A stretch of DNA of 64,000 nt from Neopestalotiopsis rosae (taxonomy: Eukaryota > Ascomycota > Sordariomycetes > Amphisphaeriales > Sporocadaceae). The notes beneath the pieces are model-generated. The model made no database searches. It worked only from the letters and a program-made list of their open reading frames with translations, and was not told where the DNA came from. Positions 43,607-55,280 of the stretch are shown here, one piece after another. Positions within the stretch are counted from its first letter, which is position 1. Every line of letters begins with the position of its first letter. The position numbers and the translations under genes were made by a program. The stretch is from positions 3,658,001 to 3,722,000 of the forward strand of contig JALGAS010000001.1 of NCBI GenBank assembly GCA_023078685.1, written 5' to 3'.

Positions 43607-45449
43607 ACAACAACCTGAAAAGCCTCAACAGCAGCAACAGCCATCGAAAAGTTCGACTTCGGTTACGCTTCCGCCAGAAGCTAGTCGCGAGGCCCACATT
43701 TTGCCACGATCTCTGCAGAAGAGTCACTCCCGGCACAATGTGTCTCCGTCCAACTCGACCGAAGACCAGACGACGTCTAGAGACACGGGCGACGCTAGCG
43801 GTTCGGGTGGTGGTTCCGGACAAAGAGATACTGGAAATTCCCCACCCAACGTCAAGGCTCCGGACCAGCGCCCGACTCGGCCGAAAGATCTGGATCCCGA
43901 CAGACCCTCCGTTCCCGCGGAGAACATGAGCTACATCCGACATCTGGGATTGCATGCGCCCGAATCACGGAAATTCTCGGCCCAGGATGTGTCAATCGAC
44001 ACCGAGGGTTGGGTATACCTGAATCTTCTGTGCAGCATGGCACAGCTCCATATGTTCAATGTCACACCAGCATTCATTCGCTCCGCTGTAGCAGAGAAGA
44101 GCAAACAGTTTCAGCTCTCGCCAGATGGTCGCAAGATTCGCTGGAGAGGCGGTGGCGAAGGCACAAGATTTAGCAGTGACAGCAGCGGTAGCAACTCGCA
44201 ACACGGAAGCTCGAGTCCCGACACCGATGGTTCCAATGAGCACGATCAGCGAAAGCGGCAGAAGTCCCGACCTGCTGCGGACGAGGCCATGACATCTGAG
44301 CCCTCCAAATTTGGTCACCAGGTTTCGGGCTCTTCGGATGAGTTCCACTACAAGCCCATGTTTGCGCATCACCAGACGTCATCGTCTAATGAGCAGCCTT
44401 CTGTTGATGAGGAGTCTGGCTCATCTACTGGTCCTCCTGAGGAGAGCCACTTGGGCATGAACTCAAAGTGGAACTACAGCGGCGTGTCTCGCCTATCTCA
44501 GCGCAAGAGACGTCGTGATGGTGCCATCATCTACTACACTGGAGCTCCATTCTGTACTGATTTGTCGGGAGATGTTGGCAACGACTCTTCCTACAACACC
44601 ACCTCCTCTGAACCGTCTGCCGCACCCGAGCTGACTCGTCACGCCTCTGGATCCTCCATTCCCTTCAAGCCACTGAGTATCTTGACATCCCACAGATCCA
44701 TGATGGACCTGGACTACAAGCATCACGATGGAGCCTCTGAGGAAACCGATACGACCGACGAGATCCAGGCAGACTTTGGATGGTCCAACTCGAAGCAGTC
44801 AGCAAAACTCACAAACCTCGAGGCTAGTGGCCTCGGTGGTGTTTCCCCTGATGATCATTTCGTCGTCGTGGTCTCTACCAGCCGTCCGAAACATCTCAAG
44901 ACACCTCGTCGGCCAACACTGCCAAAGGACCCTAGCGAGGAGACCACCATATCCAAAGACACTACAGAGTCCATGACAGGACGACTGGCAGCACTATCGA
45001 CGTGCTCGCCGACGCCTTCGAGAACCGTGCAACCGAGAGTCAGTATTGTATACCTGAGTGGAAAGGTCGAGCGTCTTCCGTCGGCGCCCCTGCCTCCACC
45101 ATCCTTCTTTTTCGGTGCCAACTCGAGCTCCTTTGAGACTACAGCCTCGGACTGCAGTGATGACGATGACACTGCTCCACCACACATGCAGTCATATGCA
45201 TACTCGGCAAATGGTGATCTCTCATCCAATGATGAGGAGGATGAGCACGATGATGATGAGGGAGATGACGATGAGAGTGGCACCACATCTGTTGAGTCGG
45301 CCAAGGCAGTTGCTCCACCCCAGCATGCCTTTGGACGTAAATCAAGCGCCAGGGCCTCTGACCTGTCCAAGATGACGACAGGAAGTTCAGTGGCCACTGC
45401 AGGGGGTGCCATCAGCGGTTATAGCAGCATGGCGGAAAATGATGTATAA
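42429..45449 (+). CDS. frq: FREQUENCY circadian clock protein
   Basis: FRQ is the negative element of the fungal circadian oscillator. With the helicase FRH and casein kinase 1 it inhibits the White Collar complex, and its progressive phosphorylation sets the period. The single open frame gives 1006 residues, similar to other sordariomycete FRQs. Recognisable blocks are SPENSITLRHHR near 47-58, WFEQSNQN, MDIDPPFFQKESDDSNEE (125-142), the dimerising coiled coil around 177-201 (DDLTVENKRLKEELKRYRQ), FEVKVHGLPSRKKRELE (212-228), LPNLNILSEKEKKKLVVRRLEQ (about 325-346), a Gln tract encoded at 43574-43614, SYIRHLGL and WVYLNLL in the middle, many SP/TP and PEST-like stretches, and an acidic DEEDEHDDDEGDDDES block near the C-terminus. 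Codon 23 is a second in-frame ATG. The 5' leader carries a predicted intron. Confidence 0.95.
43574..43614 (+). repeat. CAG/CAA microsatellite coding for polyglutamine in FRQ
   Basis: CAGCAACAGCAG then CAA repeats encode 13 consecutive Gln, with a further PQQQQQP six codons downstream. Such tracts vary in length between strains. Confidence 0.9.
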
Positions 45450-46699
45450 AGCACACGGCACGAGCGCGCGATGGATTTGATGCGTTCGGCGACAAGCGAT
45501 GATATCCTTTGATGTCCCTCATTGTTTGAGGACTTATCACAAAAACCACATTACGGTTTTGTTTGAACCTTCAGCGTGGTTGAGGGCGTTTTTGTATATT
45601 GAAGTACGGACTTCAATTTAGCAGCGTTTTGAATTTAGCAGCACTGTCTTCAATCTATAGATTGGAAGAGATAGAGAAAATCAACACTTTTCAACACGAA
45701 TGAATCATAACTGTGCCATCTGCAACATGTGATAAGTTTCTGCTTCGACGTAAATCTTACCAAAATGCGTGACGTGAAAGAGCATTCACCGTGTCAGCAT
45801 ATCGGCTACATCACCTAGTCTAGGTGAAAGTCGACTCGATCTTGCTAGAGCACGGTGTGTAGGCCTCACATGTAGATCTCCTTCATGGAATCTATTTTCG
45901 CTCCATGTACACCGTTGTGAGGATCGCAACCAGGATACCAATGAAGAACCATGTCTACTCGAAGACACGTGCAGTCAATATTCGATCGTGACACACAATC
46001 ACATTGTACAATAGTAGCTGGACAGCGAGTGTTGTATTTCGTACATAAGAATCTCTTCCATAACAATCTGTATAATGGTATCGGCAATTTCCTCTACCCT
46101 TGTGTATATCTCGGGATTTCGAAAGCCCTTCGGGTCCAGCCTGAAAAAGATAAAAACAAAATCCGCTCTCGTTACCCCCAACGTTCAACATCATGACTCA
46201 TGATATGGACAGGCAAGAAAAGAACATGGGTTGAGAGAAATGAAATCGCAAATGACAGTTGAACAAGATATCAATCCTGCTCTCCCTCCCCTCTGTCCCC
46301 CAGAAAAGGAAAGAAAACAAAAGCCAGGTACACGGAACTCGAGACGTGTACGGGCCGTGTTACCGTAGATCCATCTCGTCGGGCATTGCGTCTGTCGTTT
46401 ATATTTGATGTGTAGCTCTGGAAAGCGGCTCACCAGAGAGTCTCCTGGTACAAGAAACATATAATGCTAGGAGAATAAACAAGAAGATGTAAACCATCGG
46501 GGAAAGGCAGAAATGCAAAAAGGTAGTGGTGAAATCAAGACGTGGAGACTAATGAGTCATGAGAGCCAAGAGCCTCGAAAACGTAATTTGGTGTCGAATC
46601 CCAGATGTTACCAGTGGGATTATTTCCTTGCGTAGCACAAGGTAAAACATTTCGTGCAAGGTTGTTGCAGTAGTAGAGCTGGTGAGGACTTCTTTGCAC
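45450..46699. other. Intergenic region between frq and the DUF6590 gene
   Basis: The 3' UTR and terminator of frq and of the convergent DUF6590 gene fall here. Short overlapping frames on both strands at 45866-46196 have no coding character. Nothing else is recognised. Confidence 0.5.
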
Positions 46700-48671
46700 C
46701 TAGCGCCGGCTGCGCTCCTGCTTCTTGTCCTTCTTGCGGTCGCGGATGCGTTTTTCCCAGTTGATGTCTACACCATTCCCCAGCGTCTCCCGATCTTCCT
46801 GATGGATGCGGCCGATGATAAAAACAGGGGCATTGTGCTCAATGGTCACATGTTTCGAGTAGTTGATGCGTGACTCTGGCGCGAGCTTCTCGAAGCCTTC
46901 CAGGTGCCGATTCACTACGAGCCGAATGGGTGCAACACCAAGGTCGGGCTCGTTATTCAATAACATTGGCGGTTTATCATCCGTATGGATGACGCCATGT
47001 TGAATTGGCTTGACTCCGTGTTTCGTACATCCTTGCTTCTTATATGTAGCAATTGGGCTATCCCACAAGACAGGTCAGCTAGCTTCAAAAATGAGACGCC
47101 TTGATTTACGTGCTATACTCACACGCAAATACTGTTGCCGTTTCGGGCACCATTCTCGTTTCCATCGATTACAATAAATCGACGTATACCCTCGTACAAC
47201 AAAGTACCGTTGTAGTCTCGTTTTCCAAACTCGCTTATAGATGTACCTGTTCCGACAGGATCTTTATTGTGTCTTGATAGTCTGCTGTTGCCCATTGGTT
47301 CTGACCACATGATTTTGAAAACCTTTGGTGCGGTTGGTTACTTAGGTCAGTCTATGAGCAAGTGCTGAGCATTGGACCACAACACTTACTGTGCCGAATG
47401 TGAAGTCTCTGGAGTTGTGCACAACATATTGACTCACTAGGCTTTCTTTAGCGAATTGAACGCAAGATGCGTCTCTTTGGCCGCTCACAGTCTTCATTGT
47501 ATCCTTCGTCTGTCGCTACCCCTTTGTTCTTCGGTGGTCGGGAGGAGTAGGATCCCCGTTTTGGAAGATTGGTTGGAAGCTCTCCTAATCTATCCTCATC
47601 AAATTCTTCTGCTTCGTCCCCTGAGATCCCAGTAATGTAAGTATCTGTTGAGCGTAAAGTGAGATGTCTTTTCTTACCGGGCAGACCATATCCCTGGTTG
47701 AGCATGGCAGAAGATGACGAGGGAGCCATCAAGGGACCACTCGAGTACATGTTTCTAGTATCGTCAAGACGCTGCTGAAGACCTGGCACCGAGTCGTCGT
47801 CCAATTGATCGACATTTTCTATGGGCCTAAATTCAGATCAATGTTCTCCGATGGTCTGTGAGGGCTGGGTTGGTCAGTTCACTTACGTGGCGACATTGAT
47901 GCATAGCTCTGTGGAAATTGCTGAGCCATACCCTCGGCTCCCATGCTGGCATACTTGTCGCCAGGGGGTGCCATATGAGGAGTATCATCTGCAGGTTGCA
48001 GAACATCGCTCCGATGGTGCTTGCTGGATGAAGCGGTGGCAGGCTGTTGCTCAGTCTCCCTACCTTTCACCTTCGTATCGGTTTTCCTGCGTGATGAGGT
48101 ATATCCTGAGCCCTTGATATCTCCCTTAGAAGATCTGGAGCCCTTGCTCCTGTCATGAGCCCGGCGGCTCGATTCATACTGTTCAGGATTTTCGTGATGC
48201 CTGCTCTTCCCTTTGTGTCTGGTTTCCGTTTCACTTGAGCGTGGATAATTATCACTTGTGACTGTGCCTTGGCTGTGTTGTCCTGTCGTTGCTATAGTAG
48301 ATATTAACATAAGTCTTCTGGGGAGAAATTAATAGAGTAATACCTTGATTATAATCCCCATAAGCTGGGTCCTGCCCTTGGTAGGGATAGGCATCGGACG
48401 ATGAGTCGATTGTCAAGTCCCCAAAGTCCCCGGAAACATCGTCATAACCTTCCCCCGGCTGAGATCTTGGTACTCTTGGGTCAACATCCCGATTATCCTC
48501 ATACCAATTCCCTATCTCTATACTTAGTGATAATGCTTGTATAACTTGAAACAAAGGTTTGTGCAGTATACCTAACGAATCTTGACCCTCGCGATGCCAT
48601 TGGCCATTGGGAAGCCGACTCCAGGGGCCCCAGTTTATGACCGGTTCGTCATATGAAATATTTGAAGACAT
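46700..48671 (-). CDS. DUF6590-domain protein
   Basis: Seven exons (48671-48572, 48517-48344, 48291-47887, 47818-47489, 47436-47390, 47322-47123, 47057-46700) keep phase and give 537 residues. The N-terminal 360 residues are hydrophilic and probably disordered, rich in Ser, Asp, Arg and Lys, with RRKTDTKVKGRET and SSSKHHRSD-type stretches. The C-terminal domain has the DUF6590 pattern: YVVHNSRDFTFGTVFKIMWSEP, YEGIRRFIVID, an IC.PI.TYKKQGCTKHGVKP block, and a final hydrophobic strand pair (RLVVNRHLEGFEKL; RINYSKHVTIEHNAPVFIIG). DUF6590 is common in Pezizomycotina, often at the end of disordered proteins; its biochemical role is not known. Several acceptors lie beyond an earlier AG close to the branch site, so junctions are inferred. 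The tail ends in Arg/Lys. Confidence 0.8.
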
Positions 48672-50906
48672 GATTGCGAACCAATAATATGCGTCATTAT
48701 CTTATTGGCGTTTGCGTGGTTGGAAATGGTCCCGCTGGCGCGTCTCGTTTGGAGCCACAGCGTAAAGCAGCACAAGGGGTTGCCTCTCAAAGAATGACTA
48801 CTTCACCAACCATGACTCGTCGGTTTCCTTTAGACGACAGTGCAGAATCGCGAGGGCTTTTCACTGCGGCAAAGGTCGCATTGGAAAATGAGGCTCTGCT
48901 CACGACGCGTTAGGATCAGATAGATACAGATTGGAGCAAATGGGGATGGTTGCATTATAATTGCATAGTGGTAGTCCTTATTGGTGCGGAAATGTTCTCG
49001 TGACGGAGGAAGATATGCATCTCCTTGGAAAACAACACCGGTAGGGGCAATCGTAGCATTGCACGACATGTATCATGGTACGTTTGGTTGCATACTCGGA
49101 ATCTAAACCACTCAGACCCTGTCAAATTATTTGACTCACAAGACCAGCGCAGCCTACATAGTATATGGCCCGAGGTTCTCCGCTCGTAACAAGCTACTCC
49201 GTGAAAAACGGGTACCATGTGCCATGTCTTCTGCGGGATCAGCAATATCTTTTTCCCAAATTTCCACTGAAATAACCGGGGGAGATAGATATTTGGTGCG
49301 AGTATTCGAGCTCGGTTGCAGAAGACGGAGCGCCAGCCGATGGAAACAACCCTTCGTGGGTAGGTCCGCTCCATGGTTGCTACTGTGTCACTGACTGCAA
49401 GAGGTGGGGATCTTTAGGAGAATTCGTGGAAGCTATGGAAGGTGTGGGTGTCTTGCCGTCTGGTTGGTTCCATGGAAGATGGTAGCCACCCATCGCCGCC
49501 CTTTGACATGCGTAAAAGTGGTGGTTGAAGAGCCAAGGAATCCAGTTGTCCGAGTCGAGATAATAGATTTTATAGTGTGAGTGGATCACCACCATGCTAT
49601 TGATTGACTATACATACCTGGGTTAGGTACCCGTGCTTTGAAGCTAGGCAGATAATTTGAGCCCGGAGGAGCGAAACAAAATCGGGAGGCCATGGCAGAT
49701 GATTATCCGATACTGCGTAGTTTATCTGGCAAAAGGCGCATCAAGCAGGTTTGGCAGGCACTTGATATCGACTTGATTAAGGGCGACTTTTCACTTTGGC
49801 AGCACGTTCCTCTTCTGCCGCCTCTATATAGTACTATGTACTATGTAGGTTTGGTAGGTTCTTGTAACTCTGCGATCAGACTAAGAACGGCAGCCATGTG
49901 GGGAGGACACGGGCCGTTTACATATTAACTACCAAACAAGGAACACGTGTTGAGGTTTAGCTGGCGAGGCTGGGTTTGCCAATCGCGTCTTCTTCCAAGT
50001 CCAGTCGACTATAACTCCCGCGGTGCTATTCCTGACTAGGGCATCTGTTCTTGGGTCTCAACGACAACAAAGAGAAGGCGGAGTTCAACTGTTGACGGCC
50101 TCCTCTTCAGAGCAGTGACAAGCAAGACCTTATTACCACTGACCTTTTTCGGCTAGTCCGCCGTTCTGCGTGGTTGGAACGTGGGGCAAAAGTGTACGTA
50201 CCTGACTTCGCTAATAACCCGCATGTGCCTTCTGCCCGGTGGGTGGGTTCAAGGCTACGTAGGGCCTAGCAAGGTTCAGCATGCTTGCAAGGTTCAAATA
50301 ATATTAACTTTACATTCACCGGTAGATATTCTGGACGAAAGTGCACTTTTTTCCACCTGGAAGTGTTTCTCACGAGATTGCCACATCATGGCCTCTTGAG
50401 CTGTTGACAGATGGGACGCTGACATTGTGGTACCCTCGTCCATAATCCCACAGTAACAATTCCTCTGATCCTGACATCTACTCGCTACACAGTACTCCGT
50501 ACATCCCCGGCTAATTCCCTTTCAAATCAGGCCGCGCGACCCGACCGAAGGTTGAAAGGGCTGACCCTGGTTGCTTTTTGTTGTCTCAGCGCGGCCTCAC
50601 AGTCTTCTCTGCCCTACCAGAGCCTACTTGCGTTAGGTTTTCAAGCATTCCATGTTTGTCCCAAGAAAACCTTGACTTTGGACTGATAACCTGGCCCCCA
50701 ACACCCTGCAATGTTTGATTTGCACGACACGGTACATTTCATTCGCCCTCGTGTTCTTATGATTATCGTTACTTTCAGCCAATCCTTTCTGAAACCTTGA
50801 GCTTTCACTGCTTTCCACTGCTACGGCAATGGCCATTCGCCAGGGGACACGACTTGAGTTACATATGTCATCAAGCCGCTGAAAATAGCAACAGCCATGA
50901 TCCATA
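48672..50906. other. 2.2 kb gene-free region
   Basis: No supported gene. Frames at 48955-49374 (minus) and 49131-49394 (plus) overlap and show no coding bias. The right part (about 50.4-50.9 kb) is the likely promoter and leader of the gene at 50907. Confidence 0.5.
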
Positions 50907-52871
50907 ATGGAGACCGTGGCCTTTTGCGAAAGCGCGACTGGGCCACTGCAAGAGGTTTCCGACGCTCAAAAACAACGTCAACGTACCTTTGCGCAGATCT
51001 CGACACCCGTTCAACGCGATGAATACCTGTCGGGTGCTCTCGAAACCATGGACGCTGGCCAAGATCATAACGCTCAAGAAGAACGTCAGCGCACCTTTAC
51101 GCACTTCTTGGCACCCGTCCAACGCGATGACTACCTGTTGGGATCTGTTCAATGCAGGGACAGTGGTCCATTTGACGATCTCATTGATCCAACAATCGTA
51201 ATTCCTGCTATTGTTGAGTCTCCGCCTTCGCAAGCGCCCTCGTCGCGTTCGTCCAACACAACCTTCGAGTCACAAGGCCGCGACAAGCCTCGCCCGCCCC
51301 TCGGCTCCCTAGCTGCCGTAATCAACGCGAGTCGGCATCGCACAACCCTTTCTTCCGCTAGTACAGTCACCTCCCGACGTCGCGATGCCCGCATCAGTGC
51401 TGCGTTGCACTCTTCGAAAGATGAGGGAAGCTACGACTCGTATGACGAGTCTCTATCTCAAACATCCGATTCGAGAAGTACATCCGATGACACTGAAAGC
51501 CGCGTGTCTGATGAGGATATTTTGGAGAGCATGAGGAGACACTGGGAAATGCTCAGCGCACAAAGATTGGAAGTCCGTAAACTTTTGGACAATCTACGAG
51601 GGGCACGAACGAACATGAAAGCTCTGGCCCAATCGAGAGATGACGCAGACCGTGAACTTGAACTTGCCATCCGATCAGACCGCTTCAATACCGGCCGGGA
51701 TACTCTAGAGCCCTATCTTATTGCCATTAGAACGTCCAAGTTGAAGTATCAAGAAGCAGAATCAACTGTTGACCAGCTAATTGATAATGTTGATGACGCG
51801 ACGTTCGAGGCAGATATCATTGAAAGACGCTTCTACAACCGGCTTGAACGTCGAAATCTGGACACCGATGTTACTGAATCGGTCAATGACTTTCAAAGGC
51901 AACATCACGCACCTTCGAGAATGTCGCTCCGAGGCATTAGTCCTGACCGCAGTGAGGATTTGCATCCTTCGTACGAAAGACTGAGAGAAGTCTATGGAGA
52001 TTTACAGCTTGCAAAGGAGTACTGCAGTAACCTTGGATACAAGCACATGGTTGTTCAAGCGGAAGACCACGATCTACTAGGCCCAGACGAAATAGAGTTC
52101 CTGGAAGAATTCGAGGAGAGTCTTTCAAAAGCAAAATTGGATGTTCAGAGATGGACTCAGAGATTCGAGAAACTTCGAGCCGAGTGCGCGGAGAAAAATC
52201 TCATCCCAAAGAGCTCGCCATTTTTCGAAGATAATCTATATGACGGCTACCGTGAACCTAATATCTTTGGTCCCGAGGAAATATCTCTCGATGAGCATTT
52301 GGTAGATGAAAGCACATTATCCCACTCTCAATATTCTCTGCTTGTCACAAATCCCAAGCACGTGCTCAACGACCCCCCTCTAACATCCAAGGGGGCCCTT
52401 AAACAAGCACTTATGCTTCCACTCAACACATCTGGTCGCAACCAGGCTATACAGGAAGCAATGCATGAGCACTCTATAGCGACGTTACTCCAGGATGCCA
52501 ATCCACAGGACAAAGATGACTACATCAACAGGTGGCTCCTTCAGAAGTTGAGAATTTCCCCTATGGAAGTCCAGGTGCTCAGTTCGGCGTTTCGAAAAGT
52601 TTTAAAGATACTCGACCCTGATCGGTGGCAACGCGATGTTCTGAGGTTCTGGCCACGAGATATTACCAAAGAGCCGGCACAGGACGATACTGCCGTTCCG
52701 GCCCATATCGGACACGAGATTGATACTCTGTCCAATCCCTCAGATAAAAGGGAAGAATCACGCTCGCAGGCACAATCTCAGGCAGCCAGCGAGCCCTTGT
52801 TGCGACCCATCGGCTCTCACGATGACTGGGAGTATCTCGACCAACTCCACGATGCTGGCCAGTCCGAATGA
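50907..52871 (+). CDS. Coiled-coil fungal protein of unknown function
   Basis: Single-exon gene for 654 residues. The first 80 residues contain two copies of a 22-residue motif (QRQRTFAQISTPVQRDEYL... and ERQRTFTHFLAPVQRDDYL...) spaced 36 residues apart, a recent internal duplication. Next is a Ser-rich disordered stretch, then a long alpha-helical region with coiled-coil character from about 205 to 310 (MRRHWEMLSAQRLEVRKLLDNLR; RTSKLKYQEAESTVDQLID) and again 350-430. The C-terminal part (about 470-590) carries NRWLLQKLRISPMEVQVL and LDPDRWQRDVLRFWPRD, which look conserved and may form a helical domain. No signal peptide or membrane helix. I have the impression of a family seen in other Pezizomycotina but cannot name it. 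It stands alone, more than 2 kb from both neighbours. Confidence 0.75.
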   Translation: METVAFCESATGPLQEVSDAQKQRQRTFAQISTPVQRDEYLSGALETMDAGQDHNAQEERQRTFTHFLAPVQRDDYLLGSVQCRDSGPFDDLIDPTIVIPAIVESPPSQAPSSRSSNTTFESQGRDKPRPPLGSLAAVINASRHRTTLSSASTVTSRRRDARISAALHSSKDEGSYDSYDESLSQTSDSRSTSDDTESRVSDEDILESMRRHWEMLSAQRLEVRKLLDNLRGARTNMKALAQSRDDADRELELAIRSDRFNTGRDTLEPYLIAIRTSKLKYQEAESTVDQLIDNVDDATFEADIIERRFYNRLERRNLDTDVTESVNDFQRQHHAPSRMSLRGISPDRSEDLHPSYERLREVYGDLQLAKEYCSNLGYKHMVVQAEDHDLLGPDEIEFLEEFEESLSKAKLDVQRWTQRFEKLRAECAEKNLIPKSSPFFEDNLYDGYREPNIFGPEEISLDEHLVDESTLSHSQYSLLVTNPKHVLNDPPLTSKGALKQALMLPLNTSGRNQAIQEAMHEHSIATLLQDANPQDKDDYINRWLLQKLRISPMEVQVLSSAFRKVLKILDPDRWQRDVLRFWPRDITKEPAQDDTAVPAHIGHEIDTLSNPSDKREESRSQAQSQAASEPLLRPIGSHDDWEYLDQLHDAGQSE

Positions 52872-55280
52872 AGTACTCGTCGTCTCAACTCAGATTGTGG
52901 TGCGAGCATGGAGCTGATGGTATGATTCTGTTGAAGGCAATCATCAATGTTGGCACTCTTGGCGCATATTTGTTGCATTTTCATGGCCGTCTTTGGCCCA
53001 GCCTCATACTGCTGGGCAAACTTTTCTCTTACATGTTGTATTCCTAAGTGATACCCCATAAACATTCACGTTCTTAGACCTAGCAGCACTCAGTCTATTT
53101 GGCTATAAGCCTACTTCTTTTTGTTTTTCTTCTTGTATTTTTAAGAGCTTTACTCGGCTCGATGTTTCTTCTAGTTTTCCTGGGACTGTATTTAGAAATG
53201 ATATATAAGAAAAATTGACAGATAATAAAAAAAAGCTACTTTCCTGATAACCGGGCCATGATCGCGACGCGACGGCCCGCACGTACGCACGACGCAACCA
53301 CCAGGACCGAGCAAGGAATTGGTAAGGCTGCGCATGGTCTGTCGTAAAAGCGGCGGTATTTCCCAGACCGGTGGCACCGCTTCGATTTACGCTACTACTG
53401 CATGAGGGGGTTGTGCCACACTCACACATATGCATTCGTGCATGATCAGGCGTCACCAGACGAGCACCTTCTGCATACACAGCGTCCTCCTTCCATCCTG
53501 CGTTGATCCTGTTGCAAGTGTCGATTTATTGGATTCAACCAGATTAGCAGCGAATTCGGGTCTTGTCCATTCAGCTCTCTGGTCCTCGACTATGATGACA
53601 GAGGTGGGCCACCTGCAGAGGGAAACACTTTGCGCATCTATTATGATAGTGAGGCGAGCAATAATCTATTGGCCATCATGGCACACCAAAAATACCTTTC
53701 GTCAGGCTACAACCAGCTGAACCTGTACTGGCTAAGAGTCATACGTACCATGACTGTGACCAATACGATGACTTGAGCTTCGTATCTACAGGCTCTCCAT
53801 GGGGGTACTTGGGGATTTATCTCGTGCTTTGACATACTTCCTTGGGGGTAACAGAGATAAGAGCTTATCTTGGAGATATGCAAGGCCTTTTTGTCCTGTC
53901 CGAGAAAGGCAGCCGGAGTCAGATGAGAAGGCGCTGTGTGTATAGCTTCACCGTCTTCACCGGTCCTTCACCGAGGCCTCACCGAGCAAGGTGTGGAATG
54001 ACTTCAGCCCCGATGGTATGGAACGGCATTTGTGACATATCTTAGCTGCAGGGCACGAGGCAAGATCCCATCAGACGATTGCTACCGTGATACATCTATT
54101 TTTGAGAATAGACTCATGTCAAACGAATGCAGGAACCCTGGCAGATGTGTGGAGACTGTTCGCCCGACTGTAGAGAACCAACTTGTCACTCCCTGGACGA
54201 CCGTCACTTCTCGGGAATCGCTAAGTCTTAGTTGAAAATAGTGCTTATTTAATCGATTTCTCTTATTAACTACACGTTTTGATGTCACAACGGGCGTCTC
54301 GGCCCGAGCCATGGCTGCACTTTTGTTCTTTGGCATTAGTGACCGTTTGTTTCCTAAATACATGAGATTTTCTACGCCCGAGTAGTGTGAAACTTGATTA
54401 TCTTATGTCATTCCAAGTTGCATGTGCAGTTCTATTTATAAACTTCAAGTTAAATATATCTGATTGCCCGGGTTGTTGCTCATCAATCCACAAAGTTGAC
54501 ATCCCACTACCTGCTCATATGCCGGATTTGTCTTGTGAAGACCAAGTTTGTTTACTTGTTGCGATATCTTCAATGTTTTCAGACCAGATGAAAACATTAA
54601 AAATAATTGTTTGTTTTTATGTACACTCAATTGTCACTTTACTTATTCCTCATGATTTCATCTCGTCCATGGAATTTATTTCCAATGTGTAAGTCCAGAT
54701 ACCACGGCACAAAGGAGTATATCCAGCCAACGTCAAACTTGGGAAAAGTATACCTCAAGACGCGTCAATTGGCACATTGCCATTTGGGAGCTCCTGCCTT
54801 GATGGCTTAAGATCATGAAAAAGCCAAGATGAAATTGTAATTTCGCAAGACTAATGTCAAGGTCTAAGAGTTATATAGTCTCGTATCTATCTATGCACGT
54901 AAGCACTATTGCAACTTCAATTGAGACTTCATCACGGATTATCAATTAGCGTTCATTGAGCAAGCACGTCATTTATGATTTGTCCCTGCGTTTCCCCAAG
55001 ATTACAAAGTCAACTGCTCCACTTAAAATTCATATCGCAAGGCGAGCAGCTTCGATAAGATAAATCCACCGTTGTGCTGCTGACTCTCCAAACCGTCTGC
55101 CCTCCTACATCGGCGGTAAGCGATTCAGCTTCAGACAACTGCACATCAATTTTTTTTATTTCTTCAGCCCTTGCCTCGGCACTCTTCTATTCCAGAATCG
55201 ACAGCTCGTATTCCCTCTCGGAAAGAAGAGAGAGACGCATCAACAGAGCTCAAAGCGATCAGCGGAGAGTGCGGGGCAGG
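52872..55280. other. 2.4 kb gene-free, AT-rich region
   Basis: Open frames here (53103-53480 minus, 54082-54363 minus, 54387-54692 plus) are short, mutually overlapping and low in coding bias. The block at 54230-54700 is AT-rich and might be an old decayed element, but no terminal repeats or recognisable protein fragments are visible. Confidence 0.5.

Noticed and set aside
44855..45412. 185-codon minus-strand ORF within frq
   Set aside because: Antisense shadow of Ser/Asp-rich FRQ codons; antisense RNA may exist, but a protein is not supported.
47439..47488. Frameshift in the DUF6590 gene after RRILRSIR
   Set aside because: A 52-nt intron (47437-47488, GTGAGC to CCTAG) restores the frame into the DUF6590 domain.
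54230..54700. Decayed transposon in an AT-rich block
   Set aside because: No terminal repeats, target duplication or protein fragment could be seen; AT-richness alone is not enough.
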